Source: Bin103 sp002238925 (lineage in GTDB: Bacteria > Spirochaetota > Spirochaetia > SZUA-6 > Bin103). Taken from it: a stretch of DNA of 64,000 nt. The stretch is taken from the NCBI GenBank assembly GCA_965208065.1, contig OZ242313.1, positions 1,674,001 to 1,738,000 of the forward strand, written 5' to 3'. How positions within the stretch are numbered: the stretch's first letter is position 1; every line of letters begins with the position of its first letter. Below the pieces are notes generated by a model. That model searched no databases, was not told where the DNA came from, and saw only the letters and a list, made by a program, of their open reading frames with translations. The position numbers were made by a program, and so were the translations under genes. Below are positions 51,447 to 59,903 of the stretch, one piece after another.

Positions 51447-51762
51447 TCGGGCGCGAGCAGGCTGTACTCGCTACGTGACGGGGGAACCTTGTACCTGTCC
51501 GACTGGAGCGGGGTCTCCCATCACGACGAGTACCTCGAGATCGAGGATGTCATGGAGACTCCCGAGGTGGGACCCGGCGACCTGCTGCTGCTGCGCGTCA
51601 ACACCATTCACGCAACCCAGTCCACCGACGATCGGCGTGTCGCGGTATCGCTGCGCACATGCGATCCGGAGACGCCGATCGGTTTTCCGAGCCACCCAGG
51701 AAAACGACTTCGGCATCACTTTGGGGGATATCCTGCCGATCCTGACTGGCGAACGCGCGTAG
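51447..51762 (+). pseudogene. C-terminal remnant of a phytanoyl-CoA dioxygenase-like (2OG-Fe) protein
   Basis: The readable part is RDGGTLYLSDWSGVSHHDEY, then VGPGDLLLLRVNTIHATQST and DDRRVAVSLRTCDPETPIGF, which matches the beta core of Fe(II)/2-oxoglutarate oxygenases with a distal His and an Arg. Near 51700 the frame changes, and the tail ENDFGITLGDILPILTGERA ends at TAG 51760-51762. There is no start or first metal motif. Frameshifted and 5'-truncated. Confidence 0.55.
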
Positions 51763-51785
51763 CCAAGCTCCTCCAGGCTAAGGCG

Positions 51786-53003
51786 TCACGATGCGAGGTC
51801 GTCCCGCCACAGTGCCGCCAGGAAGAATTCGAGCGGCCAGATCTCGATGTCGCGCGTGGTGCCGGGCTCGATGCGGGGCCGCTCCTCACGGCACACCACG
51901 ATGCAGCGTTCGACCAGCCCCTCCTCGGCCAGCGCGCGCAGCCCGCGCAGGTGCTTGGCGTGGATCCTGCGGGCTGCCTTGGCCTCGATGGCAACCCTTC
52001 CGTCGAGGATGAAGTCCACCTCGTAACCGGACCGGGAACGCCAGAACGCGAGCGGGGTCCGCGGGCGGCGGTAGTCGATCCAGGTGCGCAGCTCGTGCAG
52101 GACGTAGTGCTCGAAGAACTCGCCGAAGTCGGCGGACGCCTCGTAGACCGGCGGCAGCCGGCGCAGCGCGCGCACCACGCCGGTGTCGAAGAAGTAGAGC
52201 TTCGCGGTCTCGATCGCCTTGCGCTTGACGGTGCTCGTGAACGGCGCCAGTTCAACCGCGATCAGGGTGTCGGCCAGGATCCGGTACCACTGCACCACGG
52301 TCTGTCGCGGGAGCTGCGCGCCGCGGGCGACGTTGGAGTAGTTCAGAAGCTGCGCATTGGTGGCGGCCGCGGTCTGCAGGAAGCGCGCAAACCCGGGCAG
52401 GTTGCGGGTCAGGCCCTCCGCCGCGACTTCCTCGGTCAGGTAGCGGTCCACGTAGGCGGCCAATTCCTCGTCCGGGTCGTCGGACAGGTAGTGGGGCGGC
52501 AGCAGGCCGTGGTTGATGGCGCGGTGCAGCGAGAATTGTCCTTCTTCGCGCAGTTCGCACCACGAGAACGGGTGCATGACGCGGTCGCTGCCGCGCCCGC
52601 CGAGCAGGTTGACCCCCTTGCGGCGCAGGGCGCGCGCGCTCGATCCGGTAAGCAGGAACCGTATGCCGCGCGTCTCGATCATCAGTTGCACCTCGTCGAT
52701 CAGCGCCGGGCACTTCTGGATTTCGTCGATGCACACCACGGTGTCGCGCAGGCCGCGCGCCTCCACCTCGCGCCTGATGCGCGTCGGATCGGCCAACACC
52801 GAAATGAGCAGCCCCTGGTCGAGCAGGGTGAAGGTGAGTTCCACCGTGTCCCCGAGCTGCCGGCGGACGTAGGTGGTCTTGCCGGTCTGGCGCGGCCCGA
52901 ACAGGAACACCGACCGGCGCGCGAGCAGGCGCTCCAGCTCGAGCCGGCGCCCGATCCAATCGTCTCTTTCGACAAAAGTGCCTTCAGACATGGCGTTCAT
53001 CAT
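51786..53003 (-). CDS. AAA ATPase with DUF4143 C-terminal domain
   Basis: 405 aa from ATG 53003 (ATG 52991 is an alternative). Walker A is FLFGPRQTGKTTYVRRQLG near residues 33-51; Walker B is VVCIDEIQKCPALIDEVQLM; the sensor region has RFLLTGSSARALRR. The C-terminal DUF4143 part shows a PD-(D/E)xK nuclease-like core, RSGYEVDFILDGRVAIEAKA. Such proteins are common in spirochaetes and other bacteria, often in many copies, and their role is unclear (a toxin or defence role has been suggested). This copy looks intact; a partial copy lies 2.1 kb away. Confidence 0.85.
   Translation of the reverse strand: MMNAMSEGTFVERDDWIGRRLELERLLARRSVFLFGPRQTGKTTYVRRQLGDTVELTFTLLDQGLLISVLADPTRIRREVEARGLRDTVVCIDEIQKCPALIDEVQLMIETRGIRFLLTGSSARALRRKGVNLLGGRGSDRVMHPFSWCELREEGQFSLHRAINHGLLPPHYLSDDPDEELAAYVDRYLTEEVAAEGLTRNLPGFARFLQTAAATNAQLLNYSNVARGAQLPRQTVVQWYRILADTLIAVELAPFTSTVKRKAIETAKLYFFDTGVVRALRRLPPVYEASADFGEFFEHYVLHELRTWIDYRRPRTPLAFWRSRSGYEVDFILDGRVAIEAKAARRIHAKHLRGLRALAEEGLVERCIVVCREERPRIEPGTTRDIEIWPLEFFLAALWRDDLAS
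52215..52524 (-). repeat. source segment of the duplicated ATPase fragment
   Basis: 310 nt matching 49815-50125 in the same orientation, with one single-base insertion in the other copy and few substitutions. Both copies lie on the minus strand. Confidence 0.85.
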
Positions 53004-53178
53004 GATAATCGCTAACAGAGATGGCGAAAAGTACGCAATTCGCCGTCGCGGTTGTGCGCCGCGCGTGCATGCGCAGAGTCAGGACAATCCCTTGCGGCGG
53101 CGCGGGCGTCTCCACTCTCGGTCCGAGGCTACCGCATTCGGCGTTCGCACCCCCACCAAAACTCCACCAAACGCGTAC

Positions 53179-53224
53179 TTGACGGTTTGCCGGCGTGTGG
53201 TAGAGTGGTCGTTTCGGGAGGAGG
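53179..53224 (+). promoter_or_regulatory. promoter and ribosome-binding site ahead of the permease remnant
   Basis: TTGACG (53179-53184) and TAGAGT (53201-53206) are 16 nt apart; GGAGGAGG (53217-53224) precedes ATG 53235 by 10 nt. The expression signals look intact although the gene is not. The rest of 53004-53178 holds nothing I recognise. Confidence 0.5.
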
Positions 53225-53234
53225 ACAAGCGCTG

Positions 53235-54087
53235 ATGAAGCGATCCAGCCCGCCGCAGCCGCCGTTCGCAAAACGCCAGCGCTCCGGCCTGCTCCGGCCT
53301 GCTCCGGCGAAAAACCAAGCGCCCGGTAAGTTCTGACGGCTCACCGAGTCGCAATTACTACTCCTTCGCCATTCGCGCCGCTGACGACGTAGCGGCTCCC
53401 TTCGTCATCCTTCTGTTCCTCTACGGTAGTAGCGGCCAGCGCGTGCTGCTGATCGGCGGGGTGGCCGGGTTCGTGGGCGGCAAGCTGGACCTGGCGGTGC
53501 AGCGCGTGGTGGACGCCTGGATGTCGTTTCCGGGCCTGCTGCTGCTGCTGACCATCATGACCATAGTCGGCCAGGGTATCCCGCAGATCATCGGCATGCT
53601 GGCGCTGGCCTCCGGGGTGGCCAACTCGCGGGTGGTGCGCGCGGCGGTGATCGGCATCAAGGGCAACGCCTACTTCGAGGCGGCGCAGGCGATCGGCAGC
53701 CCGTCGTGGCGGACGCTGCTGCGCCACGTGTGGCCGAACATCACGGCGCCGATCATCATCATCTACTCGATCACGATCGGCTGGGCGATCATCGCGGAGG
53801 CCAGCCTGAGCTTTCTGGGATTCGGGCTGCCGCCGGACGTACCGAGCTGGGGCACGATGCTGAGCCGGGAGGGGCGGCAGTACATGGAGATGGCGCCGCG
53901 GCTGGCGATGTGGCCGGGGGTGGCGCTGACGCTGGTGGTGTACTGCCTGAACATGGTGGGCGACGCGCTGCGCGACCTGCTCGACCCGCGCCTGCGCGGC
54001 GGCGGCGGTTCGCTGGCCGGCGGGGTAGGCGCTCGCGCTGCCGAGCGTGCCACCAAGGCGCTGCAGAAGCTGGAACGATCACGCTGA
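53235..54087 (+). pseudogene. broken peptide ABC transporter permease (DppC/OppC type)
   Basis: ATG 53235 codes 33 residues (MKRSSPPQPPFAKRQRSGLL and on) and stops at TGA 53334-53336. The main frame (open from before 53281 to TGA 54085-54087) holds the C-terminal part of a DppC-like permease: VVDAWMSFPGLLLLLTIMTI, the EAA-type loop EAAQAIGSPSWRTLLRHVWP, then IAEASLSFLGFGLPPDVPSW and LVVYCLNMVGDALRDLLDPR. The segment normally holding the HPLGTD...GRD motif and first helices is absent. A 10-bp tandem repeat separates the two frames. No other transporter subunits are near. Confidence 0.75.
53281..53308 (+). repeat. 10-bp tandem repeat, 2.8 copies
   Basis: GCTCCGGCCT repeats twice exactly and then partly. 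Because 10 is not a multiple of three, each copy gained or lost shifts the frame by one. Confidence 0.9.
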
Positions 54088-54210
54088 GCAGCTTAGCAAA
54101 CGGGGTGAATGACACCGCCCGCTGTCTTCCGACGGTCATTCGCCTGAAGGCGTTCCTCTTGAGGGGTTCACTCCGGGCAACGCCGTCGGTTGACCGACAA
54201 GCGCGAAAGT

Positions 54211-54495
54211 TCAGGACAGTCCTTCTTGACGACGCACGTTCAGCGCCTTCCACTCAAGCAGCGGCTGGGCCTGGATGCGTTTCTGCAGGGTCGTGTCCGA
54301 CGTCAAGCCTCCGCGGATCAGCATCTCCCCCGCGGCTGCCGGCTCCGGCTGCCAGCCCGCGCGGCGCATCTCCGCCACGCATAACCCCGGCAGCTCCACT
54401 ACCGCGCAGCGCCCGCAGCGCCCCTGCCCGGGCAGTTGACCGACCGGTGGGGCGCGGGTATGGTTGAGGCGCTCGATAGATGGCAAGGAACACAC
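54211..54495 (-). CDS. possible small protein or gene relic
   Basis: 94-residue open frame with more coding character than other frames here: a Cys-containing segment GQGRCGRCAVVELPGLCVAE, then MRRAGWQPEPAAAGEMLIRG and a helical tail ending LLEWKALNVRRQEGLS. No match comes to mind. A similar ending, REWRRPRRRKGLS, occurs on the minus strand at 53079. The rest of 54088-54631 shows only the hairpin at 54575-54605. Confidence 0.3.
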   Translation of the reverse strand: MCSLPSIERLNHTRAPPVGQLPGQGRCGRCAVVELPGLCVAEMRRAGWQPEPAAAGEMLIRGGLTSDTTLQKRIQAQPLLEWKALNVRRQEGLS

Positions 54496-54574
54496 CGATC
54501 ACAGCGGCTGTCCGCCGCACTCCGGGGCCACGATGCCCGCGGCCTCTCTGTCATGGCGACTCGCGCCGGCAGCG

Positions 54575-54605
54575 GGCCGTGGGTTGTACGCCCACGGCCT
54601 TTCTT
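54575..54605 (+). terminator. intrinsic terminator or attenuator before cimA
   Basis: GGCCGTGGG (54575-54583) pairs with CCCACGGCC (54591-54599) around a 7-nt loop, followed by TTTCTT (54600-54605). It stands 26 nt before the likely cimA start. Since the only upstream gene is a relic 490 nt away, an attenuator acting on cimA is as likely as a plain terminator. Confidence 0.6.
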
Positions 54606-54631
54606 ATTCCGGCTGTTGCGGGGGCTGCCCG

Positions 54632-56224
54632 TTGAAAACCGTTCCCCGTGGAGATGCGGGCTCGCTGCCCGCCATCGAGATCATGGACACCACCCTGCGC
54701 GACGGCGAGCAGATGCAGGACGTGAGCTACACGCCCGGCGAAAAGCTGGCCATTGCCAAGGTGCTGCTTGAGGACGTGAAGGTGGACCACGTCGAACTGA
54801 CCAGCGCGCTGGTCAGTGAAGGCGAGCGCGGCGCCGTTCGCGAGGTGATCACCTGGGCGCAGGAGCATGGCCTTACCGACGCCATCGAAGTGCTTGGGTT
54901 CACCGACGTGCACCGCTCGGTGGACTGGATCCGGGATCTTGGCTGCACGGTGATGAACCTGCTCGCCAAGGGCTCGTTGCGCCACGTTACTACCCAGCTC
55001 GGCAAGCAGCCGTCCGAACACTTCGCCGACATCGGCGCCACCGTGGAGTATGCCAGTGACCACGCGGTGCGCTGCAACATCTACCTGGAAGACTGGTCGG
55101 GCGGCATGCTCGACTCGCCCGACTACGTGCTGGCGATGCTCGACGAACTGGCCGGCATGGGTCTGTGGCGCATCATGCTGCCCGATACCCTGGGTCTGCT
55201 GTCGCCTCCGCAGGTACGCCGCTTTGTTGGCGACTTGGTGAGCCGCTACCCCGGGTTGCGCTTCGACTTTCACGGCCACGACGACTACGGCGTGGCGACC
55301 GCGAATACCCTGGCCGCCGTGGAGGCCGGCGCTTCCTGCGTGCATTGCACGATCAACGGCATGGGCGAACGCGCCGGCAACACGCCGCTCGACGAGGTGG
55401 TGGTCGGGATCCACGACTTTCTCGGCCGCCGCACGAACGTCGACGAGACCAAGCTGATCACCGCCTGCGAGCGGGTGGAGGTGTTCTCCGGGCGGCGGGT
55501 CTCCTTCAACAAGCCGATCGTCGGCCCCAACGTGTTCACGCAGACCGCCGGCATTCACGCCGACGGCGACCACAAGGGCGACCTGTACGCCAGCCGGCTG
55601 TCGCCGGAGCGGTTCGCGCGCCGGCGCCGCTACGCGCTTGGCAAGCTGAGCGGCAAGCGCAGCCTGGAGTTCAACCTTGCCGACCTCGGCATCGTGCTCG
55701 ACGACGAGCAGTCGCGCCTGGTGCTGGAGCGCATCAAGGAGCTGGCGGACCGCAAGCAGACCATCACCCAGGACGACTTGCCGTTCATTATCTCCGACGT
55801 GCTGGAGACGCCGCACAACCGGCAGTTCATCCTGCGCAGTTGCGTGGTGGTGTCGAGCATCGGCCTGAAGCCGGTCGCCACCATCAAGCTGGCGTGCCGC
55901 AACGGCGCCGGCGAATTCGACGAGTACGAGGCGAGCGACCAGGGTGACGGCGGCTACGATGCGTTCATGAATGCGGTGCGCCGCATCGCCGGCAAGCTGG
56001 GGCTGAATCTGCCGCGGCTGGCCGACTACAACGTGTCCATTCCGCCCGGCGGCAAGTCGGATGCGCTGGTGCAGTGCTCCATTACCTGGACCCACCCCGA
56101 CCGGCCCGGCGAGGTGTTCAATACCAAGGGCGTGCACAGCGACCAGGTGCTGGCCGCGGCGCAGGCCACCGAGAAGATGCTCAACCTGGTGGCCGCGGGA
56201 AGCCTTGCGCCGGTGTATGGCTAG
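54632..56224 (+). CDS. cimA: (R)-citramalate synthase, Leptospira type
   Basis: 530 aa from TTG 54632 (ATG 54683 is a shorter alternative; the frame is open back to 54464 through the terminator hairpin). It fits the citramalate/isopropylmalate synthase family: IMDTTLRDGEQMQD (catalytic Arg, Asp), metal His in FHGHDDYG, and INGMGERAGNTPLDEV. The pyruvate-pocket segments VLGFTD, MNLLAKGSLRH, NIYLEDWSGG and LPDTLG agree with Leptospira CimA rather than LeuA. The C-terminal regulatory domain (GDGGYDAFMNAVRRIAGKLG) is complete, so isoleucine feedback is likely. It condenses pyruvate and acetyl-CoA, opening a threonine-independent route to isoleucine. The argH ATG overlaps its end. Confidence 0.8.
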   Translation: MKTVPRGDAGSLPAIEIMDTTLRDGEQMQDVSYTPGEKLAIAKVLLEDVKVDHVELTSALVSEGERGAVREVITWAQEHGLTDAIEVLGFTDVHRSVDWIRDLGCTVMNLLAKGSLRHVTTQLGKQPSEHFADIGATVEYASDHAVRCNIYLEDWSGGMLDSPDYVLAMLDELAGMGLWRIMLPDTLGLLSPPQVRRFVGDLVSRYPGLRFDFHGHDDYGVATANTLAAVEAGASCVHCTINGMGERAGNTPLDEVVVGIHDFLGRRTNVDETKLITACERVEVFSGRRVSFNKPIVGPNVFTQTAGIHADGDHKGDLYASRLSPERFARRRRYALGKLSGKRSLEFNLADLGIVLDDEQSRLVLERIKELADRKQTITQDDLPFIISDVLETPHNRQFILRSCVVVSSIGLKPVATIKLACRNGAGEFDEYEASDQGDGGYDAFMNAVRRIAGKLGLNLPRLADYNVSIPPGGKSDALVQCSITWTHPDRPGEVFNTKGVHSDQVLAAAQATEKMLNLVAAGSLAPVYG

Positions 56225-57728
56225 CTCGTCCGGCGGCAAGCTCTGGGACAAGAGCGAACCTCTGGATGCGCTGATCGAGCGGTTCACGGTCGGCGACGAC
56301 TACCGGCTCGACAGCGCCCTGGTGGCGGCCGACTGCGTTGCCTCGCTCGCGCACGCCACCATGCTCGCGGCCATCGACGTGCTCACGCCCGGGGATCTGG
56401 AGGAGTTGCGCGGCGGCCTGCTGGCGGCCCTGGAGCAGGCGGAGGCGGGTACGTTCGTCATCGAGCGCGCCGACGAGGATGGCCACACGGCGCTGGAGCG
56501 CTTTCTTACCCGGCACACCGCGGCCGGCGCCCGCATCCACACCGGGCGGTCGCGCAACGACCAGGTGATGGCCGCCCTGCGCGTATACGGGCGCGACGCG
56601 CTGGCGGCGCTGCAGGGCCTGGTGCTCGACTTGGTGGATGCCCTGCTGGGGTTCGCCGCCGAGCACGAGTGGTGCAGCATGCCCGGGCGCACCCACACGC
56701 AGATTGCGATGCCGTCGACGCTCGGGCTGTGGGCGGCGGCGTTTGCCGAGGAGCTGCTCGACGACCTGGCGCTGCTGGACACCTGCTACCGGCTGACCAA
56801 CCGGTCGCCGCTCGGGTCGGCGGCCGGCTACGGCGCGCCGCTGCCGCTTGACCGCGAGCAGGTGGCGGCGCTGCTCGGCTGCGACGGGCCGGTGCACAAC
56901 GTGCTGGCCGCCGCCAACAGCCGCGGCAAGCTGGAGGCGGTCACCCTGGACGCCCTCGACCAGGTGGCGATGTCGCTGAGCCGCCTGGCCCAGGACCTGA
57001 TCCTGTTCTCGCTGCCGGAACTCGGCTACGTAACGCTGCCGGTGGAGCTGTGCACCGGCAGCAGCATCATGCCGCACAAGCGCAACCCGGACGGCCTGGA
57101 GCTGGTGCGGGCGCGGGCGGCCACCGTGTCGGGGCTCGCCGGTGCCGTGAAGGGCATTGTCCGCAACCTGCCGAGCGGCTACCACCGCGACTTGCAGGAA
57201 ACCAAGCGCCCCTACCTGCAGGCGCTGGAGACGGTGGCCGGCCAACTCAAGGTGATGCGCCTGACCGTGGACCGGCTGCAGGTGCGTGAGGAGGCCCTTG
57301 CGCGCGCGCTGACGCCGGAGTTGTTTGCGACCGACGGCGCATTCGCGCTGGTGCAGGGCGGTATGGCGTTTCGGGACGCCTATCGCGCAGCGGCTGGCGC
57401 CGGCGTGGCGGGAAGTGCGCCGGAACGCGGTGACTTGCATACCGAGGCGGCCGCGTCGGCACGGCGTACCGGCGCCGGTGCGGTGGGCGAAGGGCCGGAG
57501 CGAGATGACCTGCGCGCTGATGCGGAGCAGGCAATGGCACTGCGCACTTCGACCGGGACTGCCGGCAACCTGGATCTGCCCGGATGCCGGCGCCGGAGTG
57601 CAGTCGAGCGGCGCCGGGTCGACTGCGCGGCGGCGCGCACCGGGGCGGCGCTGGTGCGCCTGGCGGGACGCCCCGTTCTGGTGTGCCGCAGCGCGTGGCT
57701 GACGCCGCGCGAGGGCCCCGGCGCATGA
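56217..57728 (+). CDS. argH: argininosuccinate lyase with extended C-terminus
   Basis: 503 aa from ATG 56217, overlapping cimA by 8 nt. Fumarase-superfamily motifs: HTGRSRNDQVMAALRVYGRD, TNRSPLGSAAGYGAPLPLD and the catalytic Ser loop GSSIMPHKRNPDGLELVRAR. It splits argininosuccinate to arginine and fumarate. After FRDAYRAAAGAG the tail runs about 100 residues, rich in Ala, Arg and Gly, and the usual C-terminal helix pattern is hard to see; most ArgH proteins are about 460 aa. The stop overlaps the hflX ATG. Confidence 0.9.
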   Translation: MASSSGGKLWDKSEPLDALIERFTVGDDYRLDSALVAADCVASLAHATMLAAIDVLTPGDLEELRGGLLAALEQAEAGTFVIERADEDGHTALERFLTRHTAAGARIHTGRSRNDQVMAALRVYGRDALAALQGLVLDLVDALLGFAAEHEWCSMPGRTHTQIAMPSTLGLWAAAFAEELLDDLALLDTCYRLTNRSPLGSAAGYGAPLPLDREQVAALLGCDGPVHNVLAAANSRGKLEAVTLDALDQVAMSLSRLAQDLILFSLPELGYVTLPVELCTGSSIMPHKRNPDGLELVRARAATVSGLAGAVKGIVRNLPSGYHRDLQETKRPYLQALETVAGQLKVMRLTVDRLQVREEALARALTPELFATDGAFALVQGGMAFRDAYRAAAGAGVAGSAPERGDLHTEAAASARRTGAGAVGEGPERDDLRADAEQAMALRTSTGTAGNLDLPGCRRRSAVERRRVDCAAARTGAALVRLAGRPVLVCRSAWLTPREGPGA

Positions 57729-59098
57729 GCCGCACGCGCGGGGCACGGCGCCAGGGAGCGTACCTGGTCGGTCTGCAGTTGGCCGGCGCCAGCGCCGCGC
57801 CGCATGATGAACGCAGCAGCGACGGCGCAGCGCCCGCCGGCCTGGTGCAGCGTGCGCCGGCCTGGGACGTTCAGGAGTGTCTCGATGAGTTGGCGCGGCT
57901 GGCGGACAGCGCCGGACTGCGGGTGGCCGGACGCACCTGGCAGCGCCGACGGCAGCCCGATCCGCGCACCTACCTGGGCGCCGGCAAGATCGAGTCGGTG
58001 GCGGACGCGGCGCGCGAGGCCGGCGCCGAGGTGGTGCTGTTCGATGACGAACTGGCGCCTTCGCAGCTCCGCAACGTGGAGCGCATCCTGGGCGATGATC
58101 TGCTGGCCGTCGACCGCACCGCCTTGATCCTGGACGTGTTCGCGCGCCATGCGCGCAGCAGCGAGGGCAAGCTGCAGGTCGAACTGGCACAGCTGGAATA
58201 CCGGCTGCCGCGGCTGACCCGCCTGTGGACGCACCTGGCCCGGCAGGCGGGCGGGCGAGCGGGCGGCGGCGTCGGGTTGCGCGGCCCGGGCGAGACGCAG
58301 ATCGAGGTGGACCGGCGCCAGATCCGCCGCCGGCTCGGCGTGCTGCGCGCGCGCATCGAGCAGCTGTCGCGGCAGCGCCGCCACGGCCGGGCGCAGCGCC
58401 ACCGCGCCGCCGGTACCATGGTGGCGCTGGTCGGCTACACGAACGCGGGCAAGAGCAGCCTGATGAACCGGCTCACCGGGGCCGACGTGTACGCCGCGGA
58501 CCGGCTGTTCGCGACCCTCGACCCGACTACGCGGCGGATCGACCTGGGTTCCGGGCGGCAGGTGCTGCTCACCGACACGGTCGGGTTCATCCAGAAATTG
58601 CCGCACCAGTTGGTGGCCGCGTTCCGTGCCACGCTGGAGGAGGTGACCGAGGCCGACCTGCTGCTGATGGTGGCGGATGCGAGCGACCCGCGCCACCTGC
58701 GACAGCAGGAGGCGGTGAAGGACGTGCTGGCGCAGATCGGCGCCGGCGACATCCTCTGGATGCCGGTCATGAACAAGATCGACCTGGTCGAAGCCGGTTC
58801 GCCGTTGCGGCTCGGCCTGGAGGGGGCGGTTGCGGTGAGCGCGGTCACCGGCGAGGGAATCGAACAGTTGCGCGCGGCGCTGCGCCGGCGGCTGGCGGAA
58901 GGTCACGTACGGGTCGCGTTCGACGTGCCGTACAGCAAGTCGGCGCTGCTGGGCGTGGTGCGGGCGGCCGGGCACATTGAGCACCAGGAAGCGGGCGAGG
59001 ACGGCTACCGGGTGAGTGCCGTGGTGCCGCGCCACCTGGCCGCGGCGCTGCGGGTCGGCACCGCGGCGGCGTTGGGCTTGCACCGGGATCCGCTATGA
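57725..59098 (+). CDS. hflX: GTPase HflX
   Basis: 457 aa from ATG 57725 (ATGA with argH); the in-frame extension to 57584 was rejected. The N-terminal HflX domain has RTYLGAGKIESVADAAREAG and VFARHARSSEGKLQVELAQL with GGRAGGGVGLRGPGETQIEV. The G domain: G1 GYTNAGKSSLMNRL, G3 DTVGFIQKLPHQLVAAFRAT, G4 NKID. It splits or rescues stalled 70S ribosomes and is linked with stress. The C-terminal domain after residue 400 is present. Its stop overlaps the response regulator ATG. Confidence 0.94.
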   Translation: MSRTRGARRQGAYLVGLQLAGASAAPHDERSSDGAAPAGLVQRAPAWDVQECLDELARLADSAGLRVAGRTWQRRRQPDPRTYLGAGKIESVADAAREAGAEVVLFDDELAPSQLRNVERILGDDLLAVDRTALILDVFARHARSSEGKLQVELAQLEYRLPRLTRLWTHLARQAGGRAGGGVGLRGPGETQIEVDRRQIRRRLGVLRARIEQLSRQRRHGRAQRHRAAGTMVALVGYTNAGKSSLMNRLTGADVYAADRLFATLDPTTRRIDLGSGRQVLLTDTVGFIQKLPHQLVAAFRATLEEVTEADLLLMVADASDPRHLRQQEAVKDVLAQIGAGDILWMPVMNKIDLVEAGSPLRLGLEGAVAVSAVTGEGIEQLRAALRRRLAEGHVRVAFDVPYSKSALLGVVRAAGHIEHQEAGEDGYRVSAVVPRHLAAALRVGTAAALGLHRDPL

Positions 59099-59805
59099 GC
59101 GAAGAACGAATCGCACTGATCGAAGATGACTCCGCCGTAGCCAAGGGGCTCAGTTTTGCCCTGGAGCAGGAAGGCTACGGCGTGTTGTGGGGAGAGGATG
59201 GCGCCAGCGGATACAAGCTGGTCGCCGAGCAGGCTCCACATCTGATCATTCTCGACATCCGGCTGCCCGATACCAACGGTTTCGACCTGTGCCGCAAGCT
59301 TCGCCAGGAGGGATTCCGGCAGCCGATCCTGATGCTGACCGCGCGTGACGAAGAGGTGGACAAGGTGCTCGGATTCGAGCTGGGCGCGGACGACTACGTG
59401 GTCAAGCCGTACCAGCTGCGCGAACTCCTGTCGCGCATCCGCGCCCTGCTGCGCCGCGCCTACGGCGAACTGGCGCAAAGCAGCAGCAACGAGAAGCTCG
59501 TGTACGACGACATCACCATCGATCTGGAGTTGCTGCAGGTGTTCCGCGCCGGCGAGATCGTTTACCTGACACCAACCGAGTTTCGCCTGTTGCGCTACCT
59601 GATTTCCCACCCCGATCGCCCGGTAACCCGCGACCAGATCCTGGAAGCAGTGTGGGGCTATCACGCCGAAGTGGGCTACGATCGTACCGTGGACGTCCAT
59701 ATGCGCCATCTGCGCGAGAAGCTGGAGCGCGACCCGACGCATCCACGGCGGCTCGTTACCGTGCGCGGCCACGGCTACAAGTTTTCCAGCCGGCCGCCGC
59801 AGTAA
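59095..59805 (+). CDS. OmpR/PhoB-family response regulator
   Basis: 236 aa from ATG 59095. The receiver domain has the acidic pair EDD at 10-12, phosphorylated Asp54 in LIILDIRLPDTNGFDLC, Thr in LMLTARDEEVDKVLG and Lys in YVVKPYQLRELL. The C-terminal winged helix has VYLTPTEFRLLRYLISHPD and TVDVHMRHLREKLERDP. It is coupled to hflX by ATGA and followed 98 nt later by its likely cognate kinase. The target genes are unknown. Confidence 0.95.
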   Translation: MSEERIALIEDDSAVAKGLSFALEQEGYGVLWGEDGASGYKLVAEQAPHLIILDIRLPDTNGFDLCRKLRQEGFRQPILMLTARDEEVDKVLGFELGADDYVVKPYQLRELLSRIRALLRRAYGELAQSSSNEKLVYDDITIDLELLQVFRAGEIVYLTPTEFRLLRYLISHPDRPVTRDQILEAVWGYHAEVGYDRTVDVHMRHLREKLERDPTHPRRLVTVRGHGYKFSSRPPQ

Positions 59806-59903
59806 CGGCCGCCGGACGCGGAGCGGATTCCTGACGGCGCAGTCTGGCCGGCGCTGCGTCCGGCCCGGTATCTTGTTATGCAGCCAATGGTGAAAGGAAC
59901 CTG

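Noticed and set aside
47975..54087. Possible intact defence island or prophage
   Set aside because: Most genes are truncated; there is no integrase, phage structural gene or complete multi-gene defence operon.
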